A stretch of DNA of 64,000 nucleotides. It comes from Luteolibacter arcticus. GTDB taxonomy: Bacteria; Verrucomicrobiota; Verrucomicrobiia; Verrucomicrobiales; Akkermansiaceae. The position numbers and the translations under genes were made by a program. Below are positions 53,001-61,500 of this stretch, piece after piece; positions within the stretch are counted from its first letter, which is position 1; every line of letters begins with the position of its first letter. Location of the stretch: NCBI RefSeq assembly GCF_025950235.1, contig NZ_JAPDDT010000008.1, positions 62,001 to 126,000 on the forward strand, written 5' to 3'. The notes under the pieces are model-generated. The model saw only the letters and a list, made by a program, of their open reading frames with translations, had not been told where the DNA came from and did no database searches.

Positions 53001-55166
53001 CTATTCGACGCCGCGGAAGTCGATCCGGGCAGGGGGCGTGCAGGTGGATTTCACCTGCTGGAGCAAGTCATCGTCCACGCGGCATCCGGTGCTGGCGGCC
53101 AGTCGTTTCGCCTGCAAGCCGAACCACAAGTCCGTCAAGTCGCGGGCACCTTCGCGGATGGAAGCATAGTCTTCATCGAGCGCAACCTCGACGAAAGTCA
53201 GGTTATCGAGAGCGAAGGCGACCTTGGCGGCTAACAGCCGCACCGTGCCCTCCTGCCGTAGTCCGGCGGGGAGAGCCAGGTAGAATGCCCACGCCTGCCC
53301 GTGTTCGCCGGCGTCATGGAGAGCGGTCAGGTATTCGAGCGCGAACGAGATGTCGGGGGTGCCGGCGGCCGTTGCGAGGTCCCAGGCATTCCGGTAGGAT
53401 GATAGCGATTCCGCGGGGACCCCGCGCCGGACGGCCAGCGCGCCGAGGTTTCGCCAGGCCCAGGCCGAGGGTTGCAATCGGATGGACTCCTCCCAAGCCG
53501 CTGTCGCCCCCGCCTCGTCGCCGCCCTCGATTTTCATGATGCCCAGTTGCAACAGGGCAAACCAATGGCGGTTGGCGGGCGTTTCCAAGCTGCTCTCCAG
53601 CATGGCTAGCCATTCCGGCTGTATCATCCATTCGCCGGGCGGCGTGGCCGGCTCCTGGACAGGAAGCATTCCGGTCTCAAGCAAGTCCAGCCAGCGCTGC
53701 TGATCCATTCCCAGCGTGGATTCCGGAAATGAGAATGCTGCGGGAAAGCCAGGCTCGCCTCGGGCAAGCCGGCGCGTTAGCTCCAGTGCGGCCCACCCCG
53801 AGCCGTCGCTCAGAATTTCCAAAGGCGGGGAATCGACCCTTGCGGCGCAGATGGCCCCCATCTGGTCGAGGGCTTCAGGGTGGAGCTTCTTTTTGAGTGC
53901 CGCGTCCGCCGCCTGCCATGCGGCCGACCAGTCCGCACCATGAATTTTGACGGGATCGGCCTCGAGGTAACCGAACGCCTGGGTCCAATTCCACTCGCTG
54001 TGGGGCGGCATCGGCACCGTGTGCTGTTGAGTAGGAGCGAGTCCGGCCTGGATTTCGAGATAGCCCTGATGGGGAACAGAGAGGAACTCCTTCCAGCGGT
54101 TGCCACCCTGGTGCATGCCCCAGCAGAACAATTTCCTGATGTTCAGCGGTTGGGTCGAGGCTTCGGCGAAGCCGGTTCCGCGACCATCCAACGCGGCCTG
54201 CCACGGCATTTCCGCATTCTGGCATTGATAGAAGAACTCGTTGCTGAAGCCATGGTTCGTGGAATAGCTGGCATCCTTGTCGCCGACCGTCGGGAGCGCG
54301 GGCAGGTCACACTGGCCGTAAGCGATGTTGGCACCATCCCGGCCGTACTGGACATAAACCGAGTCGCTCGCCGGCGCGAGCACCCGCACGTCGGGGCTTT
54401 CGGGAACCGCGACATTGGTCCACCAATACATCGGCGTTTCCTCATGGCGCGGATTGATCACCCGGGTGCAAGCATAGAGGAATTGCGCGCCGGGCGGCAG
54501 ATAGAAATCGATCTGCCACAGCAATCCCTTGCGGCGCTCGTAGTCGTAGAGGCGCAATCCCCGCTCACCGTCGAGGCCCGGAATCGCGGCGGCAAAGACC
54601 GGCACACAAGTGTGGAACGCATGGCCGAACTGCCCGATGTTCCACTCGATCCCCCCGGCGAACCAGGCGTCGCGCAGCGCGAGATTGGCGGGCTGGAAGA
54701 CCGGGTTCTTGAACAGCAGTTCGCGCTGGGTCGGTTTATGGAAAAGCGAAATCAGGCGACCGCCCAGCTCCGGCAGAAACGTGGCCTTGAGGTGCTCGTT
54801 TTCGAGCACGATCGAACGGAAGTCCCGGATCGTTCGCTCGCGTCCGTAGCGGTCTTGCATCCGGTACGGTAGCACGCGGCGGCCGCAGTCTTTGCCAATC
54901 GTGGCCGCCAACTCGGGCGATAGCGATTCGCGCGCGGTGACGGGCATGTCGGCATCCCGGTCACAGAAGATGGCTTGCGGGTTTTCGCCGCCCAGAGACG
55001 CCGCCAACCAGAGATAGGGTTCGACCCGCAACGAGTTCGTTTCCCCCTTCGAGGATGGATTCCCATTCACGTGGTGCCGGGCTTCGGGGTGAAGCCCATC
55101 CATCGCATCCTGCGTGCCAGCGGCTATCTGCTGTGCCAAGGCGGTCGCAGGTGATTCCGTATTCAT
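53001..55166 (-). CDS. DUF5107 protein with TPR-like C-terminus
   Basis: 721 residues from the ATG at 55166 (an upstream in-frame start at 55211 would run through the operator region and is rejected). No signal peptide is seen, so it is probably cytoplasmic. Residues about 75-415 are a DUF5107/galactose-mutarotase-like beta-supersandwich (LPELGGRLISLFHKPTQRELL, GGIEWNIGQFGHAFHTCVP). Residues about 520-680 are helical TPR-like repeats (AWAWRNLGALAVRRGVPAE). The family often accompanies sugar-catabolism genes; a mutarotase-like or sensing role is possible but unproved. An operator copy lies about 50 bp before the start, so it probably belongs to the XylR-type regulon. Confidence 0.82.
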   Translation of the reverse strand: MNTESPATALAQQIAAGTQDAMDGLHPEARHHVNGNPSSKGETNSLRVEPYLWLAASLGGENPQAIFCDRDADMPVTARESLSPELAATIGKDCGRRVLPYRMQDRYGRERTIRDFRSIVLENEHLKATFLPELGGRLISLFHKPTQRELLFKNPVFQPANLALRDAWFAGGIEWNIGQFGHAFHTCVPVFAAAIPGLDGERGLRLYDYERRKGLLWQIDFYLPPGAQFLYACTRVINPRHEETPMYWWTNVAVPESPDVRVLAPASDSVYVQYGRDGANIAYGQCDLPALPTVGDKDASYSTNHGFSNEFFYQCQNAEMPWQAALDGRGTGFAEASTQPLNIRKLFCWGMHQGGNRWKEFLSVPHQGYLEIQAGLAPTQQHTVPMPPHSEWNWTQAFGYLEADPVKIHGADWSAAWQAADAALKKKLHPEALDQMGAICAARVDSPPLEILSDGSGWAALELTRRLARGEPGFPAAFSFPESTLGMDQQRWLDLLETGMLPVQEPATPPGEWMIQPEWLAMLESSLETPANRHWFALLQLGIMKIEGGDEAGATAAWEESIRLQPSAWAWRNLGALAVRRGVPAESLSSYRNAWDLATAAGTPDISFALEYLTALHDAGEHGQAWAFYLALPAGLRQEGTVRLLAAKVAFALDNLTFVEVALDEDYASIREGARDLTDLWFGLQAKRLAASTGCRVDDDLLQQVKSTCTPPARIDFRGVE

Positions 55167-55215
55167 AAGTTCAGCGAGAGTTACATCCCGAAGGTCCCCG
55201 CCGCACCACAAACAG

Positions 55216-55256
55216 GTTTCGATTTCCGGGGTTTACCTTTCGTTTTTGGCACCCCC
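55216..55256 (-). promoter_or_regulatory. Operator copy O1, upstream of DUF5107
   Basis: On the minus strand: GGGGTGCCAAAAACGAAAG, then GTAAACCCCGGAAATCGAAAC. Two CGAAA half-sites are 21 bp apart, and GGGGT/ACCCC arms enclose the first. It ends about 50 bp before the start at 55166. It is nearly identical to O2 and O3. Confidence 0.8.
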
Positions 55257-55291
55257 TCCCGAGCCTCGCCTCGCCGGAATGGCATCAATGG

Positions 55292-57079
55292 CTATTTCGC
55301 CGCCGGCTTTGCTCCTGCGAAGTGATCCTCGATTTCCTCCAGGGTTTTTCCTTTGGTTTCCGGCAGGAAGAAAGCCGCGGTGATGAAGTAGATCACCGTG
55401 CAGCCGCACCAGATGAAGAACATGGCGGAGAAGCCATGGTTGCCGACCACGGTGGGAAAAAAGAATGCGCTGAGAAACTGCACGCCGGTGTTCAGGAGCA
55501 TCGCGACGCCCATCCCCAGCGATCGGATGCGTGTCGGCATGAGTTCCGTGAGGGCGAGCCAAACGCAAACCCCGGGGCCGACGGCGAAGAAGGCGATGAA
55601 GGAGCAAAGGGCGATGGTAATCCACAGGCCGGTGGATCCCTCGGGGATGGGGCCGAACTTAGCTCTCAGAATGGAGATCTTGCCGAGATCCTTGGTTTTG
55701 ACTTCTTCGGTCTTCTTGCCGTCCACCGTGGCCCATTTCTTTTCCGTCAGCGGCTCGATGATGATGCGGCGATCGTTTTCCTCCTTGGCGTTTGAGAAAG
55801 CGGTGGAGATCCCCTGACGCCGGTAGCCATGGCCGTCGTCGTAGGCATAGAGGACACTGAGTTGAGCGGGAATGCCGCCCCCGAGTGCGCTGAAGGCGGC
55901 ATCATTCAAATCGGCCGAAAGCGTGCGCCCATCTGCGGAGATGCAGGCTTCGACCTGGCGGGACACATCGACTCGCTGCGATTCGAAACGGTGGTAGAGC
56001 AAGCCGGCGGCGAGAAGAGAGAGGACAATTCCTCCGGTGGCGACAGAAAGGAGGATCTTGCGGCCTAGCTTGTCCACGAGGAAGGCTCCCAGCAGGGTGA
56101 CGACGCAGTTGATGCCGGTGATGATCTGGAGCTTGGTGGTGGCTTGGGCCTCGCTGAGTCCGGCACCCTGGAGGATTTTTCCGGCGTAAGAAAGGATGGA
56201 GCCGATGCCGGTGGCCTGGGTGCAGGCCAGGATGATGCATGCGAGAGTGAAGGGGACGACGTACTTCCGTTGGAGAAGGGAATCCGTGGCCGCATGGGTG
56301 CCGTCGGCATTTTTCTTGGTCCCGTGGTCCTTCATTTCCTGCAGCTCGAGTGCCGCTTGGCCTTCGGTGCGGGACATCCGCAGCACCGCGAGGGCCTGGT
56401 CCTCGCGCTTGCGCAGGAACAACCAGCGCGGGGACTCCGTGAGGAAAAGCGCACCGGCGCTGAAAAGCACGCCCGGGATGGAGGCGACGAGAAACATGTT
56501 GCGCCACGCGTCATTGTCGGCGGCGAAGATCAACTCAGGATCCGACTTCGCGGCCGCGACGGCCGCATCATGCACTCCGGCAAAGTGACCGGCAATCCAC
56601 GCGGCCAGGACGAACCCGAGTGTCATCATGAACTGGAAGGCCGAGGTGCCCCGGCCGCGCACTTGGGACGGCAGGCACTCCGCCATATAAAGGGGAACCA
56701 CCACGCAGATCACCCCACCCGAGAGCCCCATGAGGATCCGACCGACCAGCAATGCGGCAAAGCCGGAAGCCACATAAATCAGCAGGATGCTGGTGATGAA
56801 AATGACTCCGCCGGCGACCATCATTTTCTTGCGGCCGAGCCAATCCGCCAGGGCACCGGCAAACAGCGAGGCAATCACGCCCCCGCCGACGTAGATGGAA
56901 ACCATGATGCCCTGCTGGACTTCGGACATGGGGATGGTTTTGTCCACGTAGAGCAGGGCCCCCGCGATGATGCCGTAGTCGATCCCCGCGAGCAGGCCGC
57001 CCATTCCCGAAATCAGGATGAGAAAGATCAAATAGCCGTTCTGCTTGGGCAGGTCTGCCACAGGGATTTCCTGGTTCAT
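55292..57079 (-). CDS. MFS sugar-porter family transporter
   Basis: 595 residues from the ATG at 57079; the frame extends upstream through the operator and lacks a better start. Twelve membrane helices are expected. Sugar-porter signatures are present: DWLGRKKMMVAGG after TM2, RILMGLSGGVICVVVPLYMA with PSQVRGRG after it, TESPRWLFLRKRE after TM6, KLGRKILL, and PETKGKTLEEIE at the end. An unusual soluble segment of roughly 110 residues (about 370-480) is inserted before TM10, where normal porters have a short loop. It likely imports a monosaccharide released by the surface enzymes; fucose or galactose are guesses. It is controlled from operator O2, 52 bp upstream. Confidence 0.9.
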   Translation of the reverse strand: MNQEIPVADLPKQNGYLIFLILISGMGGLLAGIDYGIIAGALLYVDKTIPMSEVQQGIMVSIYVGGGVIASLFAGALADWLGRKKMMVAGGVIFITSILLIYVASGFAALLVGRILMGLSGGVICVVVPLYMAECLPSQVRGRGTSAFQFMMTLGFVLAAWIAGHFAGVHDAAVAAAKSDPELIFAADNDAWRNMFLVASIPGVLFSAGALFLTESPRWLFLRKREDQALAVLRMSRTEGQAALELQEMKDHGTKKNADGTHAATDSLLQRKYVVPFTLACIILACTQATGIGSILSYAGKILQGAGLSEAQATTKLQIITGINCVVTLLGAFLVDKLGRKILLSVATGGIVLSLLAAGLLYHRFESQRVDVSRQVEACISADGRTLSADLNDAAFSALGGGIPAQLSVLYAYDDGHGYRRQGISTAFSNAKEENDRRIIIEPLTEKKWATVDGKKTEEVKTKDLGKISILRAKFGPIPEGSTGLWITIALCSFIAFFAVGPGVCVWLALTELMPTRIRSLGMGVAMLLNTGVQFLSAFFFPTVVGNHGFSAMFFIWCGCTVIYFITAAFFLPETKGKTLEEIEDHFAGAKPAAK

Positions 57080-57130
57080 GGAGGAGGGAAGGGGAATACA
57101 GCCATGCGGGAGCCGAAGAACGATAATACT

Positions 57131-57171
57131 GTTTCGGTTTCCGGGGTTTCTCTTTCGCTTTTGGCACCCCC
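57131..57171 (-). promoter_or_regulatory. Operator copy O2, upstream of MFS porter
   Basis: On the minus strand: GGGGTGCCAAAAGCGAAAG, then AGAAACCCCGGAAACCGAAAC. The CGAAA half-sites are 21 bp apart. A TATTAT (plus 57123-57128) follows 3 bp after the second half-site and would serve as -10 with the -35 overlapped by the half-site, as in class II activation. Confidence 0.82.
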
Positions 57172-57225
57172 TCTGGCCATGGATCAAAGACCGGATTCAA
57201 AAAGAGCCGCCCTTTACCCGCCGTT

Positions 57226-58368
57226 TTAGTGCCGGGACGACCCGTTTTTGCGGCCGGGTCGCCGCTCGCGGATCCGTGCTCGATGGCGGAACTCGGCCGG
57301 CGTCAGGCCCGTCTCCTGACGGAAGACCGTGCAGAAGTAAGCCGCGGATTTGAAGCCGAGCGCGAATGCCAGGTTCTCTATTTTTTCATCGGCATCTGCC
57401 AGACCTTCACGCGCATGATCCAAGCGGATTCTGAGGAGATGGCGGCTGATGGGCTCACCGACATGCTGCTGGAAGTGCTCGTTGAGGTGATAGCGGCTCA
57501 GTCCCGCGTGCCTGGCGATCGTGTTGACGGTGATCGGTTCGGCGTATCGCTCCTGCATGAAGGCGAGCGCCTTGTTGGTAGCACCATGTCCGCTCGACAA
57601 GAGACTGGTCGATTTGCGTTCCACCACCCGGACGGGTTGGATCATGACCGGGGAGGCGGGCGGCGAGTTGCCCTGGAGGAGGTGGTCCAAGAGCTTGGCT
57701 GCCGCGTAGCCCTGATATTCCATGTTGCTATCCACACTCGTTTGCGGAACCGGCGAAAAGGCGCGGTAGAGTTCGTCGGTGTCCACGCCGATCACCGCGA
57801 CATCCTGTGGCACCCGCAGACCTTCCTCGCGTAATTTGTGGATGAGCCAATCACCCACCACATCATTCTGGGCCATCAGGGCCAGGGGGCGGGGCAGCTT
57901 GCGGATTTGGGCCACGCATTGATCGAAGGTGACCGAATGGAATCGCCGCCCGGCCGCTTGGACCCCCTGTCGCAGTCCGGCGGAGCGCTCCGTCTCGTTG
58001 AGCGGATTGGCGACTTCCGGATCGTAGTAAAAATAGCCGATCTCCTGGAAGCCACGCGATACCAGATAGTCGCCAGCCATCCGCCCGATCGCTTCATTGT
58101 CAATCCAGACCCGTGGTAAGCCGGGCATCCCGGGGCCATTGAACATGTCCACTGTGGGGACGTTCTCGTTCTGGATCTTGTCGAGAATATCCGCGCGGTT
58201 GGCGCTGAAGGCGATGATGCCGTCCCCATGCCAATCCGCCGGCACTCTTCCGAAGTGGGCCATGCTCCCATCCAATACCCATCCGGCTTCATGGGCATAA
58301 GCCACCACGCCGTGGTGCACCTCCCTCACGTAATAGCCCAACATCAGCAGTACTCGCTTCGCCTTCAC
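57226..58368 (-). CDS. XylR-type regulator (periplasmic-binding-like sensor plus AraC)
   Basis: 380 residues from a GTG start at 58368. Residues 1-270 form a LacI/periplasmic-binding-like sugar sensor (GDGIIAFSANRADILDKI, LALMAQNDVVGDWLIHKLRE, DVAVIGVDTDELYRAFSPVP). Residues about 280-370 form an AraC double helix-turn-helix (VNTIARHAGLSRYHLNEHFQ, KSAAYFCTVFRQETGLTPAE). This is the architecture of E. coli XylR, which binds direct repeats and activates sugar genes. It lies between the MFS gene and the divergent beta-strand gene, each with an operator copy, so it is the natural candidate for the factor binding O1-O4. Its ligand is unknown; by context a deoxyhexose or hexose. Confidence 0.93.
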   Translation of the reverse strand: MKAKRVLLMLGYYVREVHHGVVAYAHEAGWVLDGSMAHFGRVPADWHGDGIIAFSANRADILDKIQNENVPTVDMFNGPGMPGLPRVWIDNEAIGRMAGDYLVSRGFQEIGYFYYDPEVANPLNETERSAGLRQGVQAAGRRFHSVTFDQCVAQIRKLPRPLALMAQNDVVGDWLIHKLREEGLRVPQDVAVIGVDTDELYRAFSPVPQTSVDSNMEYQGYAAAKLLDHLLQGNSPPASPVMIQPVRVVERKSTSLLSSGHGATNKALAFMQERYAEPITVNTIARHAGLSRYHLNEHFQQHVGEPISRHLLRIRLDHAREGLADADEKIENLAFALGFKSAAYFCTVFRQETGLTPAEFRHRARIRERRPGRKNGSSRH

Positions 58369-58420
58369 CGGTGACTGTCCCGGTATTCCCTAGCCAGCTC
58401 AGCGCAAGGGGTCAACCGCA

Positions 58421-58461
58421 GGGGGTGCCAAAAACGAAAGTGAAACCCCCGGAATCGAAAC
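58421..58461 (+). promoter_or_regulatory. Operator copy O3, divergent spacer of regulator and 58592
   Basis: GGGGTGCCAAAAACGAAAG, then TGAAACCCCCGGAATCGAAAC. CGAAA at 58435 and 58456 are 21 bp apart. Seven bases after the start of the second half-site is GGCTTGTCGTGCATC, which recurs at the same spacing after O4 and may include a -35. O3 lies 53 bp before the regulator's GTG, so it could also serve autoregulation. Confidence 0.82.
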
Positions 58462-58591
58462 AGGCTTGTCGTGCATCAAGGACCTCACGGGGTTAGCCCC
58501 ATTCCTCAACGTGGGAGCCACTGGCGTTGCTGACCTACAGCATCCAGCAATCCGCATCCCTCCTGTTCTCAAATCCCCGAAATTAAAAGCC

Positions 58592-61500
58592 ATGAAATTC
58601 AGGTCGTCCAATCGCTTCATTGCCCTGCTGCCGTTGCTGGCGCAGGCACCCGCCGCTTGGGCGGCAAGCATCAACTTCGCCACTCCAGTTACCGTTGCGG
58701 GGGATGCGGACGTGTCTACCACAGGTACGTTCCTGTATGCCTACAATTGGGCCAACTCCACTAGGACGGTGAACGGCGTGACCTTTACCGGCATCAGCTC
58801 GAACACCACGGTGGGCACCAATCTGACCCTCACCCAGTGGGGGAATGTGAACACCGGCGCGTTCAATTCGGGAAGCAATCCATTCAATAGCTTGTCCTCC
58901 AGCTACAAGGGCATGCTGGTCGGCTCGGCCTTCAATAACAGCGTCAGCGGTAATGTCGGCACCAACACCGTTACCCTCAACAATCTGATCGCGGGTCACC
59001 AATACGCGGTGCAGTTCTGGGTGGGAGACGCGCGGGGCTCGACCCGTAGCGAAACCCTCTCCAGCGTCGGGGGCAACAGCGTCTCGCTGGCGTTCACCAC
59101 ACCAACCAGTGCCGGTGGCGCGGGCCAATACACCATTGGCACCTTCACGGCGGATGCAGCGACCCAGGCGTTCACGGTGACCGCCACGGGCGGCTCGATT
59201 CCCCAGATGAACGCGCTCCAAGTGCGCGACCTGGGAATCCCCGGAGTCACCCAGGCGGCTGCCTTCAGTCCGGATGCGGGAACCTATGTCGCCTACGGTG
59301 CGACCCTGCCGGTCACGCTCACCTCCGAGAGCGGCGCGACCATTTACTACACCATGGATGGCAATGATCCGACCACGTCCTCGTCCTCCGGGGCCAGCCC
59401 GCTGATCGTGAATGTCGCCGTGCCGTCCACGGTCACTCTCAAGGCCATGACCGCCATCGGCGGCAAGGCAAACAGCGCCGTGGTCACCAAAGCCTTCACC
59501 ACCGTTCAAGGCACCGGGACCTGGACCAATGTTGCGGGTGGCTCGTGGGCCACCGCCACTAATTGGTTTGGGAACTTTATCCCTAACGGCACCGACCTCG
59601 CCGCGGACTTCGGAACCCTCGGTCTATCCGCAGATGCCGCCGTCACCCTCGACGGATCGAAGACGCTGCGCAACCTGACCTTCGACGATCTGAACTCCAC
59701 CAAACATGCGTGGATCATCACCGGCAACCCCGGACTCGGTGAGGTGCTGACTCTCGCCAGCTCAGGCGCGCAGCCCACCATCAACGCAAAGGTGGATGCC
59801 ACACTTGATGGCACCAGCTTGACCACGACCGCCGGTATCAGCAAGACCGGCTCTGGCACGCTGACCCTAAAAGGTACCAACACCTACACGGGCACCACCA
59901 ATATCAGCGCCGGGACTTTCAAGTCCGACGGCACCAACTCAATGGCCACCCTCGCCGCCAGCGGCGGCTCTTTCCATGTCGCAGGTGGCACGGTCGCATC
60001 CGGAACATTCACGGCCGATTTAGGAGGTTCGGTTTCGGTGGCCGGTGGGGCTTGGAACGCGAATTGTACCACCAACCCGGCCATCGGTTCGCAGGACGTG
60101 ACGGGCTCAGCAACCAGCTATTCCCAGACGGGTGGCGATGTGAACCTCACGGGAGCTGCCAATTTCCTCTACACGTCGAACTTTGGCAACCAGACGGGGA
60201 ACCTGAGCTTCACGGGTGGAACATTTACTGCCGCGGGCATCCAGCTAGGCATGCGGAGCAACTCCACGGCCACCATCAGCGACTCAGCCGTAGTGACTCT
60301 CAATTCGTACTTCCGCTTCGGCCACTCCACCAACATTGCGACGCCCGCCTCCCGGGTTCTGAACCTGGGAGATGGCAGCACCTTCAGTGGCGGCACCAGC
60401 ATCAACGATGGCGGCACGAGTGGCGTCCTCGCGACGGCCTCGGTCGCTCGCCCGTCCGGCGCCGGTGATGCCACCCTCCGTATCAACGGCGGCACCCTTC
60501 GCGCCACCGCAAGCAGCACCACCTTCATGCAGGGGCTAACCAGTGCCAGCCTGCTTGAGGCCGGCGGGATCATCGATACGCAGGACAATGGGATCACGAT
60601 CGCCCAGCCACTGCTCCATGGCGGAGCGGCGGGCACCGACGGCGGCCTGGTCAAGAAAGGCAGCGGAAATCTCACCCTGACAGGGTCCAGCACCTTCACC
60701 GGCCCCACCCGGATCACCGAAGGAACGCTCACGCTGGGTACGGGTGGTTCGATTTCGGCATCACCTACCATCACGGTTGCGAGCGAGGGGACGTTGGATG
60801 CCGCCACCGGATTCACCCTGGCAAGTGGCCAGACCCTCCAAGGTGATGGAGTCTTGCTGGGAACCTTGACCGTTGGCGCGAATGCCACTTTGTCCCCGGG
60901 CATCGGCGGGATCGGAACCCTCGAATCCTTCGGTAACTTGATCCTTGCCGGAACCTCGAACTTCGAAATCCACAAGTCGGGATCAACGCTCACGCAAGAC
61001 ACCTTGAGTGGATTCCAAAGTATCACCTACGGAGGCACCCTCAAGGTTACCGCCACGGGAGCAGCCCTGGCGGTCAATGACACGTTCCAACTTTTCATTC
61101 CGAGCGGCAGCTTCGGCGGATCTTTCGCCTCGTTTGACTTGCCCAGCCTGCCTGCCGGACGTTTCTGGGACACCACCCAGCTCTCGGTTGATGGCACGAT
61201 CAGGGTTTCGACCGTGAGCTTTGCCGCCACACCGTATTTCAGCCTGCTGCCGGGAGGATATATCGGTGAGCAGCCGGTGACGATTACTTCGGAGAGCGGT
61301 GCTACCATCCGCTTGGCGATCAATGGGGTGAACCAAGCGCCGGCTGCAAGCCCGGTCACGGTCACGATTCCGGCCGATGCCACCACGACTCTCACTGCCT
61401 ATGCCACCAAGGCGGGCAAGACGGATAGTCCGGTGGTGGAGGCGATCTACAGAACCGTGACCACCCCGACGTGGACCTACGAGAACTCGGGATCATGGAC

